Below the pieces are notes generated by a model. That model made no database searches. It was given only the letters and a program-made list of their open reading frames with translations, and was not told the DNA's origin. From Streptomyces sp. A012304 (GTDB taxonomy: Bacteria > Actinomycetota > Actinomycetes > Streptomycetales > Streptomycetaceae), in the NCBI RefSeq assembly GCF_026008495.1, contig NZ_BQUN01000057.1, positions 171,344 to 235,343 of the forward strand: a stretch of DNA of 64,000 nt, written 5' to 3'. Both the position numbers and the translations under genes were made by a program. Shown here piece after piece: positions 16,191-24,566 of this stretch (its first letter is position 1; each line of letters begins with the position of its first letter).

Positions 16191-16511
16191 TCAGCGGCCG
16201 GGACGGTCGGCCACGGCCGGCATACCGAGGTCGACCGGGCCCGGGTCGCCGCTGCGGCACGACGCCGAGCGCCGACGACGCCGTAGGAGAACGAGGGCGA
16301 GAACCGCGGCCACGGCCACCGCCGCGAGGGCCGGCACCCACACGGCCGCGACAGCGGAGGCCAGGCCGACGCCGCCGAGGAGGGCCAGCAGGGGACCCGC
16401 GCAGCAGACCGCGCACGCGGCGAGCGCCCCGAGACCGGCCATCACCTTGCCCCACCGGCCGGACGGCCGCGGCGAAGGGGACGCGGATGGGGTAGGAGAG
16501 GTGTCGGTCAT
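16191..16511 (-). CDS. small MerT/MerF-like membrane protein
   Basis: A 106-residue protein with a Ser/Pro-rich N-terminus and two membrane helices (about 24-50 and 53-75). The first contains CAVCCAGPLLALLGGVG, whose Cys triplet resembles the Hg(II)-binding Cys pair in the first helix of MerT/MerF/MerC transporters. It overlaps the upstream merR gene by four bases (ATGA), so the regulator and the protein are co-translated. Mercury uptake or sensing is the leading guess, but no merA reductase is present in the window, so another thiophilic metal is possible. Confidence 0.7.
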   Translation of the reverse strand: MTDTSPTPSASPSPRPSGRWGKVMAGLGALAACAVCCAGPLLALLGGVGLASAVAAVWVPALAAVAVAAVLALVLLRRRRRSASCRSGDPGPVDLGMPAVADRPGR

Positions 16512-17281
16512 GCGGTCACTCCGAACAGGTCGTCGAGCAGCGAAGCAGCACTGTGCGGAGCACGGACGCTGAGGACCAGCGCGGCCGGGGTCATCCGCAG
16601 CGTGAAGTCGAAGAACGCGCAGCAGTCCTGCTCGGCCGCCGCGAGCGCGGCGATCTCACCGGCCAGTTCGGGCCTGGCGGGGAAGGTCAGCCGCACCCCC
16701 TCGGGGATCTCCTCGCGGCCGGACGCCTTGCCCACCAGGGCCTGCCACTGCCGGGTCCGCTCACCGAGCTGCCCGGAACCGAGCGTGCAGGCGACCGGCG
16801 CCTCACGCCATGCCTCCTGATCCGTGGCAGCCGGGCGCCTCGCGGACAAGGTCACCGGCACGGGTCCGGGAGCCGCCGCGTCGCTCGTGCAGCCGCAGTC
16901 CGGGCCGCAGGCACCCTCCGGGGCAGGGCCCGACAGGCGTTCGTGAACCTCGGCCAGTCGTGCCGAGAACGCCGCCAGCTCGGCCTGACGCCGGTCCGCG
17001 TCAGCGATCCGGTCGGCGACCAGCGGCAGCATCCGGGCCCGTACGGCCGCACACACTCCCTGCTCCCACACGGCCAGGAGGTGGCGGATCTCCTCCAGCG
17101 GCAGGCCCAGGACCTTGGCCGAGGAGATGAACGCGAGGCGTTCGACCGCGTCCTGGCCGTAGACCCGGTAGCCGGACGCGGTCCGCTCGGCGGGCAGCAG
17201 GCCGGCCGTCTCGTAGAACCTCAGCGTCGTGGCCGGGACCCCGGAGCGTTCGGCCAGCTGTGAGATGCGGTACGTGGTCAT
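16508..17281 (-). CDS. MerR family metal regulator with Cys-rich C-terminal extension
   Basis: 257 residues. The winged helix-turn-helix (residues about 1-70, YRISQLAERSGVPATTLRFYE) and dimerisation helix are typical of MerR. A Cys cluster ACGPDCGCT (about 124-132) sits where metal-sensing Cys occur. A roughly 100-residue extension follows, ending in AEQDCCAFFDFTL and an R-A-P-H motif, a domain often found on actinobacterial mercury/arsenic MerR proteins. The ATG at 17281 lies about 8 bp beyond the -10 of its promoter, so the mRNA is probably leaderless. It activates its own operon through the dyad at 17295-17316. Confidence 0.85.
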   Translation of the reverse strand: MTTYRISQLAERSGVPATTLRFYETAGLLPAERTASGYRVYGQDAVERLAFISSAKVLGLPLEEIRHLLAVWEQGVCAAVRARMLPLVADRIADADRRQAELAAFSARLAEVHERLSGPAPEGACGPDCGCTSDAAAPGPVPVTLSARRPAATDQEAWREAPVACTLGSGQLGERTRQWQALVGKASGREEIPEGVRLTFPARPELAGEIAALAAAEQDCCAFFDFTLRMTPAALVLSVRAPHSAASLLDDLFGVTA

Positions 17282-17288
17282 GCTGCGA

Positions 17289-17319
17289 CGGTAAACCTTC
17301 GACCCGACTCGAAGGTCAA
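17289..17319 (-). promoter_or_regulatory. MerR-type promoter with 19-bp spacer
   Basis: On the minus strand TTGACC (17314-17319) and TTACCG (17289-17294) are 19 bp apart, the over-long spacing that MerR activators correct by twisting DNA. The spacer and -35 edge hold the dyad ACCTTCGA-N6-TCGAAGGT (17295-17316). Confidence 0.8.
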
Positions 17320-17374
17320 GCCCGGACGAGGCCGGCCGGGCAGCTGCCCGTCAGCGCGACCGCGCCCGACCGCG

Positions 17375-17503
17375 TCACCCGGCAGAGCGATCGTGCGTGG
17401 ACCATGTGACCAGCGGTTCGCCCAACATCGCATCCGCCAGGATCGCGCCCGCGATCGCACCGACGATCTGGGCCGGGACGTACACCGCCGTCTCGCGCAG
17501 GGG
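17375..17503 (-). pseudogene. aquaporin (MIP) fragment
   Basis: The frame encodes about 42 residues (RETAVYVPAQIVGAIAGAIL then ADAMLGEPLVTWSTHDRSAG) that look like the middle of an AqpZ/AqpS-type channel: a helix followed by the loop before the next helix. Neither NPA motif is present and both ends are missing. Aquaglyceroporins accompany ars genes in many actinobacteria, so this is another remnant of a larger arsenic cluster. Confidence 0.65.
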
Positions 17504-17587
17504 GGAGGGAGCGCGCGGCGTCCAGCGGGTCTGCATGCCGGCCACGACGCAGGCGAAGCCGGGTGCCCTGCGAACCGGCACACCGCG

Positions 17588-18076
17588 TCATTCCGAAGAA
17601 ACGCGAAACTCGAATTCGGGACGGTCCCACGGCACGGCGGGCGGGGTCGCGAGCGCGGTCCCGATCCGCACTGCGCCCACGCGGTGGTAGAAGTCCTCGG
17701 CGGGAAGATGCGACACGACCTTGACACGGTCGAGCCCGGCGGAACGGGCCTCGGACTGCATGTGCGCGACGAGCAGCCGACCGATGCCCCGTCCCTGCGC
17801 TTCGTCGGCGACGAACAGCAGGTCGAGCTCCGGTGGATCGAGAACGAGCGAGTAGAACCCGAGGACCCGGCCTCCATGCTCGTCGGCGCCGACGGCCACA
17901 AAGGCGCGGTGGGCCTCGATGTAATCAGGCCCGACCCGGTAGCCCGCGACTGCGGCCGCGTACTTACCCGCGTAGGCGCCTGAGCCACGCACGAGCCGCG
18001 TGAGCCGTTTGGCATCCCGCGCGACGGCCCTCCGTATCGTGATCGACTGGCTGACCGGGGAAGTGCGTGAACTCAT
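17588..18076 (-). CDS. GNAT family N-acetyltransferase
   Basis: A 162-residue protein with the GNAT fold. The acetyl-CoA pyrophosphate loop is in DEAQGRGIGRLLVAHM (residues about 96-111), preceded by ELDLLFV on the core strand, and a C-terminal FYHRVG motif follows. The ATG at 18076 gives a normal-length domain; the ribosome site is weak. GNAT genes appear in arsenic loci (ArsN-type) and elsewhere, so the acceptor substrate is uncertain. It ends close to the aquaporin remnant, which lies on the same strand. Confidence 0.8.
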   Translation of the reverse strand: MSSRTSPVSQSITIRRAVARDAKRLTRLVRGSGAYAGKYAAAVAGYRVGPDYIEAHRAFVAVGADEHGGRVLGFYSLVLDPPELDLLFVADEAQGRGIGRLLVAHMQSEARSAGLDRVKVVSHLPAEDFYHRVGAVRIGTALATPPAVPWDRPEFEFRVSSE

Positions 18077-18171
18077 CGCGAGAGTATTTCGCACCGGAGA
18101 GTGCCTTCCCGCGGCGGGTCGGCTGCTCGGGCAGGCGCTCCTGCACGACTCCCGCTCCCGAGATCCGTGGG

Positions 18172-18657
18172 TCAGACGCCGAGCGAGGTGAAGCCTCCCA
18201 CGATGGCGCCGTAGCCGACGTGCGCGAGGACGGTGACCAGCGGTGTGCTGGGGCCGTAGTTGCGCATGAGGAAACCGGGTGGTTCGAGCAGGGCCGATTC
18301 CGGGGCGCTCGTCAGTGAACTGCCCATCCGGGGGTGGACGAGAGGCAGCAGGACATTGACCAGCGCGGTGCCGGCGAACAGGCCGTGCGCGAGGCCGAAG
18401 AGGGCGCCCAGCCACCAGCCGCCGCGGTCGATGGCGAGGAAGACGGCGAAGTAGAGGAACGCGAAGATCTGGCCGTTGAGGAAGTGCATCAGGTAGCCGA
18501 TGGCCTTGGCGCGGGTCCGGTCGACGGTCACCGCGGCCCCGAGCATGAACGGCAAATCCATACGGGTCATGCCCAGTTCACTGGCGGCCCGCAGCGCCGT
18601 GGTCAGCGCCAGTGTGCCCACGAAGGCCCCCGCCGCGGCCCCCCAGGCGCTCAGCAC
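18172..18657 (-). CDS. membrane protein coupled to GH15 gene
   Basis: A 161-residue protein with four hydrophobic segments (about 4-24, 50-75, 80-103, 140-160) and a conserved-looking polar segment (LPFMLGAAVTVDRTRAKAIG). The GTG start lies inside the end of the upstream GH15 gene (7-base overlap), so it is translationally coupled to it. No characterised family is recognised with certainty; similar conserved membrane proteins exist in Streptomyces. A membrane role linked to the GH15 enzyme is an inference from the coupling. Confidence 0.7.
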   Translation of the reverse strand: MLSAWGAAAGAFVGTLALTTALRAASELGMTRMDLPFMLGAAVTVDRTRAKAIGYLMHFLNGQIFAFLYFAVFLAIDRGGWWLGALFGLAHGLFAGTALVNVLLPLVHPRMGSSLTSAPESALLEPPGFLMRNYGPSTPLVTVLAHVGYGAIVGGFTSLGV

Positions 18658-20507
18658 GCCGTGTCCTCGCTCGCGGCGGTGATCGAGCAGGCGGCGCTGA
18701 TCAGCGCCAGGTGACTCAGCCCCTGGGGAAGGTTGCCCAGGAACGCACCGGTGGCGGGGTCGATCTCCTCGCTGTAGAGGCCGACGTCGTTGGCCAGCCC
18801 GACCAACTCCTCCATCAGCTCGACGGCCCGGGCGACGCGACCGGTGCGGGCGAGGGACTCGGCGAGCCAGAACGAGCAGGCCAGGAAGGCCCCTTCACCG
18901 CCGGCGAGTCCGTCCTCACCCCGATACCGGTCGACGTAGGGCCCGTGCCGCAGCTCGCGGTCCAGGGCTGCGACCGTGGCCCGCGTGCGCCGCTCGCCGC
19001 CGTATCCGTAGAGGTGACCCAGCAGGACGGCGGCGTCCAGGTCCTGACCGTCGGCGGCGCGGACGTAGCTGTCGCGGCCGGGGGAGAAACAGCGGGTCTC
19101 GATGAACGCGGCGATCTCCTCGCGTGCGCCGTGCCAGCGGGCCAGGCGCCGGCCGGGGATCAGTCCGCGATGGGCGAGGTCCGCGGCGCGGTCGAGCGCC
19201 ACCCAGCACATCATCTTCGACTGGGTGAAATGGCGGGGCCGGCTGCGCACCTCCCAGATACCCGCGTCGGGTCGCCGCCAGGCCGCGCAGACCAGGTCGG
19301 CGAGCTCGGCCAGACGGCGGGCGAGGTCCGCGTCCAGCCGTCCCGTGGCCCGGGCGTACAGCCAGGCCGTCTGCATCAGCTCGCCGTAGGTGTCGAGCTG
19401 GACCTGGCCGACCGCGGCGTTGCCCACGCGGACCGGTCCCGAGCCGCGGTACCCCTCCCAGGGCAGGGTCTTCTCGGGGGTGCGGTGTCCGCCGTCCAGC
19501 CGGTACAGCACGCTCAGGACGGGGTGGGTGAGCTGGGAGGCGTGCATCAACCACCAGAAGTAGGCGTGCGCTTCCGCCGGGCAGCCCAGCCGCAGGAAGG
19601 CAGCCAGGGTGAAGGCGGAGTCGCGCACCCACGAGAAGCGGTAGTCCCAGTTCCGCTCACCGCCGATCTCCTCCGGCAGCGAGGTCGTCACCGCGGCCGC
19701 GACCGCACCGGAAGGTGCGTAGACCAGTAGCTTCAGTGCCAGCAGGCTCCGTATGACCGCTTCGTGCCAGCGGCCCTCGTACGTCCGCTCGCGCGTCCAG
19801 CGCCGCCAGGCCGCACACGTGGCGTCCAGGCGCGCCTCGCACTCGGAACGGGCCGGCAGCACGAGCGGCTCCTGATCGGCGAACGGTACGGCGATCATGG
19901 CGCGCCGGCCCTGCGGCAGCTCGAAACGGCCGCCGATCGCGTCGCCCTCGCACACGGGCTCGCCGGTCTCCCAGGCGCAGACCGCGAGCGCCTGACTCCC
20001 GGCTGTCGCCACCGGGACCCCGGCGCGCCGGGCGAACCTCGTGGGGAGCGCGCCGTAGCCGAAGCGGGGCCTGACGCTCCAGCGCAGCGGGACCGATCCG
20101 GACAGCCCGTCGATACGCCGTGACAGCTCCCTCATCGGCGTCAGGGCCGTGTCGTCGTGCAGGGTGAGCGCGTCGGTGACCCGCACCGCGCCCGCACCGG
20201 TGCGGAAGGTCGTCTCCAGCACGTTGGTGCCGGGCAGGTAGCGGCGCTCCGCCCGGTAGGGCACGGCCGGCTCGAGCTGGAACCGGCCGCCGCGCGAGGC
20301 GTCCAGCACCGCGCCGAACACGGCCGGGGAGTTCATGTCGGGCACGCCCAGCCAGTCCACCGCCCCGTCCCCGGCGACCAGGGCGGCGGTGCGCCCGTCG
20401 CCGATGACCGCGTACGCGCGCAAGGGGACGTAGCCGCCGTTCCTCAGGCCTCCGGCCCAGGCGCCCGGGTGGGCTCCTGTCCCCGGAGAACCTCTGATGG
20501 CTCCCAT
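18651..20507 (-). CDS. glycoside hydrolase family 15 protein
   Basis: 618 residues. It has the GH15 trehalase/glucoamylase layout: an N-terminal beta-sandwich region (YAVIGDGRTAALVAGDGAV then DWL), then an (alpha/alpha)6 barrel with GGERNWDYRFSWVRDSAF. Acidic catalytic residues are expected in EGYRGSGPVRVGNAA and near the C-terminal SEEIDPATG. No signal peptide is present, so it is cytosolic, acting on trehalose or short alpha-glucans. The ATG at 20507 follows GGGTGGAGG; an upstream in-frame start lacks a ribosome site. It runs with the small membrane protein at 18172-18657. Confidence 0.9.
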   Translation of the reverse strand: MGAIRGSPGTGAHPGAWAGGLRNGGYVPLRAYAVIGDGRTAALVAGDGAVDWLGVPDMNSPAVFGAVLDASRGGRFQLEPAVPYRAERRYLPGTNVLETTFRTGAGAVRVTDALTLHDDTALTPMRELSRRIDGLSGSVPLRWSVRPRFGYGALPTRFARRAGVPVATAGSQALAVCAWETGEPVCEGDAIGGRFELPQGRRAMIAVPFADQEPLVLPARSECEARLDATCAAWRRWTRERTYEGRWHEAVIRSLLALKLLVYAPSGAVAAAVTTSLPEEIGGERNWDYRFSWVRDSAFTLAAFLRLGCPAEAHAYFWWLMHASQLTHPVLSVLYRLDGGHRTPEKTLPWEGYRGSGPVRVGNAAVGQVQLDTYGELMQTAWLYARATGRLDADLARRLAELADLVCAAWRRPDAGIWEVRSRPRHFTQSKMMCWVALDRAADLAHRGLIPGRRLARWHGAREEIAAFIETRCFSPGRDSYVRAADGQDLDAAVLLGHLYGYGGERRTRATVAALDRELRHGPYVDRYRGEDGLAGGEGAFLACSFWLAESLARTGRVARAVELMEELVGLANDVGLYSEEIDPATGAFLGNLPQGLSHLALISAACSITAASEDTAC

Positions 20508-20649
20508 GCCTCCACCCTCCCATCCGGACCGGTGGGCCGCTCGCACGCCGCGTGTGACGGCCTCTCACGGGGGGAATCGGGCGCGGCCGAGGCGGGTGAG
20601 TCCTCTGTCGCTCGCCCGCCTTGCCGCCGTCCGGGTCCGCCGCGGGGCT

Positions 20650-21087
20650 TCAGTGCGGCTGCCGGGTGCGGTGGTAGCGCTGGGCGAGCCGAGCGAGGGC
20701 GACCGCGCCCAGCAGGAGGCCGAAGTCGCGCAGCGCGATGTCGTAGTGGTCCGGGATGGTCAGCAGGTTGACGATGATGCCGGCCAGCCATCCGGCCACC
20801 AGCCAGCCTCCGAGGCGCGGGGCGAGGGCGACGACGAGGCCCGCGACGATCTCGATGACGCCCACGGCGTACATGGCCGTCTGGGCGCTGCCGGGAACGA
20901 CGTCGTCGATCCACGGCGCGAGATAGACCGGCCAGTCCACGAGCAGGTTGGCGAACTTGTCCAGCCCGAACAGGATCGGCGCCACGGTGAACCCGGTGCG
21001 CAGGACGACGAACGCCTGGTAGCCGGGGTCGGCGAGCGCGGCCCGCCGGGGGGTGGCGGAGACGGGGGTTGTGGTTGCGGACGACAT
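20650..21087 (-). CDS. DoxX-like membrane protein
   Basis: A 145-residue protein with four hydrophobic helices (about 20-40, 65-85, 88-108, 112-130) and an N-terminal GYQAFVVLRTGFTVAPILFG segment, similar in layout to DoxX/DUF417-like small membrane proteins. The ATG at 21087 follows AAGGAAG. It is divergent from a Cys-rich HTH regulator across an 11-bp inverted repeat that covers its promoter, so it is probably that regulator's target. The function is unknown; DoxX-type proteins are often linked to thiol and redox stress. Confidence 0.65.
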   Translation of the reverse strand: MSSATTTPVSATPRRAALADPGYQAFVVLRTGFTVAPILFGLDKFANLLVDWPVYLAPWIDDVVPGSAQTAMYAVGVIEIVAGLVVALAPRLGGWLVAGWLAGIIVNLLTIPDHYDIALRDFGLLLGAVALARLAQRYHRTRQPH

Positions 21088-21119
21088 GGCGCCACTTCCT
21101 TCTATCGACAACTCTCACT

Positions 21120-21152
21120 GACTATAGAAGCGCGGAGACCTTCTTTAGTCAA
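21120..21152. promoter_or_regulatory. operator between DoxX-like gene and HTH regulator
   Basis: GACTATAGAAG (21120-21130) and CTTCTTTAGTC (21140-21150) form an inverted repeat with one mismatch. On the minus strand TTGACT (21147-21152) and TCTATA (21123-21128), 18 bp apart, make a promoter for the DoxX-like gene that the dyad overlaps. Confidence 0.7.
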
Positions 21153-21178
21153 TGGCTGTGGGTTTTACACTGGTGTTC

Positions 21179-21913
21179 GTGGACCACCCGAAAGAAGCAC
21201 CCCACCCCGATGCCTCCGCCGTCGCCTCCGAGGTCGCCGAGGTCTCCGCCGTCTCCGCCGTCGCCGCTCTCGACGAGCCGACCCGCAGGAGGCTGTACGA
21301 CCACGTCGTACGCAGGCCCGGACCGGTCAGCCGCGACGAAGCGGCCGCCGCCCTGGGCCTCCCCCGGCAGACCGCGGCCTTCCATCTGGACCGCCTGGCC
21401 GACGAAGCCCTGCTCGATGTCGTCTACGAGCGGCGCAGCGGCCGCACCGGCCCGGGAGCCGGCCGGCCCGCCAAGCTCTACAAACGCTCCACCAGGCAGG
21501 TCACCGTCAGCCTGCCCGAGCGGCACTACGAACTGGCCGGACGGCTCCTCGCCCAAGCCCTGGAGGAATCCGAGGCCACCGGCGAACCGGTACGGGCCGT
21601 CCTGCACCGGAAGGCCCACGAGCTGGGCACGCAGCTCCCCGGACGAGCGCCCGTGGGTGTCTTCGAGCTGCTGGAGGAGAACGGCTTCGAACCCCGCCAC
21701 GACGGTGAGGCCATCGTCCTGGGCAACTGCCCCTTCCACGCGCTCGCCCGCGACCACACCGAGACCGTGTGCGGCATGAACCTGCACCTGCTCCGCGGCG
21801 TGCTCGAAGGGGTCGACGAGAGCGGCCTCCAGGCCTGCCTCCAGCCCAGCCCCGGCCACTGTTGCGTCCGCCTCCAGCCGGCTCCCACCCCGCCCGCGGC
21901 GGCGAGTTCCTGA
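21179..21913 (+). CDS. HTH regulator with C-terminal Cys cluster (SufR-like)
   Basis: About 244 residues. A winged helix-turn-helix of ArsR/MarR type (DEPTRRRLYDHV ... SRDEAAAALGLPRQTAAFHL) is followed by an effector domain with five Cys in the pattern NCPFH-x(10)-VCG ... QACL ... GHCCV. Their spacing is reminiscent of SufR-type [4Fe-4S] regulators. The start is uncertain: GTG 21179 or 21173 and ATG 21152 are in frame, and none has a ribosome site, so a leaderless message is likely. It probably controls the divergent DoxX-like gene and senses redox state or iron-sulfur status; this is inferred. Confidence 0.75.
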   Translation: MDHPKEAPHPDASAVASEVAEVSAVSAVAALDEPTRRRLYDHVVRRPGPVSRDEAAAALGLPRQTAAFHLDRLADEALLDVVYERRSGRTGPGAGRPAKLYKRSTRQVTVSLPERHYELAGRLLAQALEESEATGEPVRAVLHRKAHELGTQLPGRAPVGVFELLEENGFEPRHDGEAIVLGNCPFHALARDHTETVCGMNLHLLRGVLEGVDESGLQACLQPSPGHCCVRLQPAPTPPAAASS

Positions 21914-22083
21914 CGCGCCACCCGCCGCGCGCCGGACGCCTCCCGCGCGGGAGGACCGCGTCGCCGGCCGGCCTGCTCACCTGACCGAGCCCTCTTCTGT
22001 GCAGTGATCTGCCTCACAGGCTGTCACAGCGATCAGTCGTGCGGTGTCTTGGGGCCGAACGACCTTGAGACAGAGGAGACAGG

Positions 22084-22209
22084 GTGACCAGGAAGACCGA
22101 GACGGTCGTGGTCGGCAGCGGACATGCGGGAGCCGGTTCCTGTCAGGAATCGGGGTGCCGTTCCGCTCGAGTCTCCGAAAGCGAGCGAACCGACAGGAGC
22201 GACTCATGA
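22084..22209 (+). pseudogene. 41-codon remnant of a flavoprotein N-terminus
   Basis: The GTG follows a strong GAGGAG (22073-22078). The first residues (TRKTETVVVGSGHAGAG) are the FAD-binding beta-alpha-beta start of a flavin monooxygenase/oxidoreductase. The similarity stops after about 15 residues, and the frame ends at a TGA that overlaps the ATG of the next gene (ATGA). It is either a deleted gene whose translation start now drives the downstream oxidoreductase, or a short coupled leader peptide. Confidence 0.55.
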
Positions 22210-23465
22210 AGCACCGCATCGTCGTCCTCGGCGCCGGCTACGCCGGGTCCTACGCGGCCGGGACCCTGGCCCGTCGGCTGTCCCCGGCGGACACCGAGAT
22301 CACCGTGGTCAACGCCGAGCCGGACTTCGTCCAGCGGCTGCGGCTGCACCAGCTCGCGGCCGGCCAGGAGATCGACGCCCCACGGCTCGCCGACGTCTTC
22401 GTGGGCACGGGGATACGGCTGCGTCTGGCCCGTGTCACCGCCGTCGACCCCGAGCGCCGGGTCGTCGCCGTGGCCGACGCCGACGGCGACGGCGAGCTCG
22501 GCTACGACACCCTTCTCTACGCGCTCGGCAGCCACGCCGCCGACCACGGCGTCCCCGGCGTGGCCGAGCACGCCTTCGACGTCACCGGCCGGCCCTCGGC
22601 GCTGCGTCTGCGCGAGCGCCTGGACGACCTGGACAGGCAGGGCGGACGGGGCGAAGGCGGGCGCGTGCTGGTCGTCGGCGACGGATTGACGGGCATCGAG
22701 ACCGCCACCGAGATCGCCGAGTCCCGGCCCGGTCTGTCGGTGACGCTGCTCGCCCGCGGCGAGCTGGGCGCCGCGCTCTCCGCCGGGGCCCGCGGCCACC
22801 TGCGCCGGGCCTGCGACCGGCTGGGCGTCACCGTCGTGGAGCACACCACCGTCGAAGCCGTCGAAGCGACACGGGTGCTGTGCGCCGACGGCACCGCCAT
22901 CGCGTCCGAGGCAACCGTGTGGACGGCCGGGTTCGCGGCCGGCCCCATCGCCGCCGCCGGCGGGCTGGAGGTCACCGAGGACGGACGGATCGTCGTCGAT
23001 CGCACCATGCGGTCGGTTTCGCACCCGGACGTCTACGCCGCCGGCGACAGCGCCTACGCCATCGGCGACAACGGCCGGCCGCAGCCCATGTCCTGCGCCT
23101 CGGCCGGCAACACCGCCATGCAGGCCACGGCCGCGATCGTGGGACGCCTCACCGGCCGCGAGATCCCGAACACCAGGCTGGACTACCACGGCAACCACAT
23201 CAGCCTCGGGCGGCGGGACGGCGTCCTGCAGATGGTCGACGACGAAGCGCGGGCGAAGCCGAAGTACGTGGGCGGCCGGAAGGCCGCACGGATCAAGGCC
23301 GGCATCCTCAGGCTGTCGCTGTGGACCACCTCGCACCCGACCTTCGGCCTGCCCAGGCGCAAGCTCCGCCTGGCCGCCGCGGCACCGGAGCCGGCCGCCG
23401 CGCCGGAGCCGGCCGCCGAGAAGACGGTCCGCCCCCGGGAGAACGAAGCAGCCGCCCATGGCTGA
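22206..23465 (+). CDS. NAD(P)/FAD-dependent oxidoreductase (NDH-2-like)
   Basis: 419 residues. FAD-binding motif GAGYAGSYAA (residues about 8-17), the NAD(P)-binding motif VVGDGLTGIE (about 158-167), and the C-terminal FAD motif VYAAGDSAY are all present, as in type II NADH dehydrogenases and related pyridine nucleotide-disulfide oxidoreductases without an active-site Cys pair. The C-terminus has a Pro/Ala-rich tail. AGGAG lies 6 bp before the ATG. The next gene is an ECF41 sigma factor, whose partners are commonly an oxidoreductase of this kind. The electron acceptor is unknown. Confidence 0.85.
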   Translation: MKHRIVVLGAGYAGSYAAGTLARRLSPADTEITVVNAEPDFVQRLRLHQLAAGQEIDAPRLADVFVGTGIRLRLARVTAVDPERRVVAVADADGDGELGYDTLLYALGSHAADHGVPGVAEHAFDVTGRPSALRLRERLDDLDRQGGRGEGGRVLVVGDGLTGIETATEIAESRPGLSVTLLARGELGAALSAGARGHLRRACDRLGVTVVEHTTVEAVEATRVLCADGTAIASEATVWTAGFAAGPIAAAGGLEVTEDGRIVVDRTMRSVSHPDVYAAGDSAYAIGDNGRPQPMSCASAGNTAMQATAAIVGRLTGREIPNTRLDYHGNHISLGRRDGVLQMVDDEARAKPKYVGGRKAARIKAGILRLSLWTTSHPTFGLPRRKLRLAAAAPEPAAAPEPAAEKTVRPRENEAAAHG

Positions 23466-23610
23466 GCACATCCACGCCCTCGGGCTCACCGGGTCCGAGG
23501 GCGACCACAGCCGACCACAGCCGCCAACTGCCGCAGGCCGAGCACCGCGGGGCATCGGCCGTCGCGGGGCGGACAGCCTGACCAGGCATTCGAGGGAGAG
23601 GGACCGAGAG

Positions 23611-24507
23611 ATGACCGATCACACCACCGACCTGGCGACCGAGGCGTTCGTCGCCCACCGCAACCTGCTCTTCACCGTCGCCTACGAGATGCTCGGATCG
23701 GCGGCCGACGCCGAAGACGTCCTCCAGGAGACCTGGCTGCGCTGGGTCAAGGTCGACCTGGAACAGGTGAGCGACCAACGGGCGTACCTGGTGCGGACCA
23801 CGACCCGGCAGGCGCTCAACCGGCTGCGCACCATGAAGCGCCGCCGCGAGGCGTACGTCGGCCAGTGGCTGCCCGAGCCGCTGATCACCACGCCGGACGT
23901 GGCCGAGGACGTCGAACTCGCCGAAAGCATGTCGATGGCGATGATGCTCGTCCTGGAGAGCCTCTCCCCGACCGAGCGGGCGGTGTTCGTGCTGCGCGAG
24001 GTCTTCGAGGTCGACTACGACGAGATCGCCGAGGCCGTCGGCAAGACCCCGGCGGCCGTACGGCAGATCGCGCACCGCGCCCGTGGGCACGTCGACGCCC
24101 GCCGGCCCCGCAGGACGGCCTCCGCGAGGGAGACCCGGGCGGCCCTGGAATCCTTCCAGCGCGCCCTTGAGACCGGGAACCCGCAGGACCTCCTCGACGT
24201 ACTCGCGCCCGAGGTCGTTCTGCTCAGCGACGGCGGCGGCGTCAAGCGCGCCGCGCTCAAACCCGTCATCGGCGCCGAGAAGATCGTCCGCTTCTGGCTC
24301 GGCGGCTCCGCCAAGATCGAGGCCACGATCACCTGGGAGCCCACCGTGGTCAACGGCAGCCCGGCACTGGCCGTACACCGCGACGGTGAGCTCGACGGCG
24401 TCATGGCGGTCAGTGTCGAGGACGCCCGCATCACCGGCCTCTACTTCGTCCGCAACCCCGAGAAGCTGACCCGCGTCACCTCCGAGACCCCGCTCACCCT
24501 GCGATGA
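23611..24507 (+). CDS. sigJ: ECF41-family sigma factor (SigJ-like)
   Basis: 298 residues. Region 2 (FTVAYEMLGSAADAEDVLQE) and region 4 (EIAEAVGKTPAAVRQIAHRA) are followed by a SnoaL-like C-terminal domain. The linker motif WLPEPL and the C-terminal motif NPEKL are the hallmarks of ECF41, whose fused C-terminal domain modulates sigma activity without a separate anti-sigma factor. The ATG at 23611 follows GAGGGAGAGG. It sits 145 bp after the oxidoreductase gene and is followed closely by two small membrane proteins, which are likely regulon members or operon partners. Confidence 0.9.
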   Translation: MTDHTTDLATEAFVAHRNLLFTVAYEMLGSAADAEDVLQETWLRWVKVDLEQVSDQRAYLVRTTTRQALNRLRTMKRRREAYVGQWLPEPLITTPDVAEDVELAESMSMAMMLVLESLSPTERAVFVLREVFEVDYDEIAEAVGKTPAAVRQIAHRARGHVDARRPRRTASARETRAALESFQRALETGNPQDLLDVLAPEVVLLSDGGGVKRAALKPVIGAEKIVRFWLGGSAKIEATITWEPTVVNGSPALAVHRDGELDGVMAVSVEDARITGLYFVRNPEKLTRVTSETPLTLR

Positions 24508-24566
24508 CGACAACGGCCGGGACCGCACCCATCGACTGCCGCACGCCACAAGAGGGGGACCAGACC

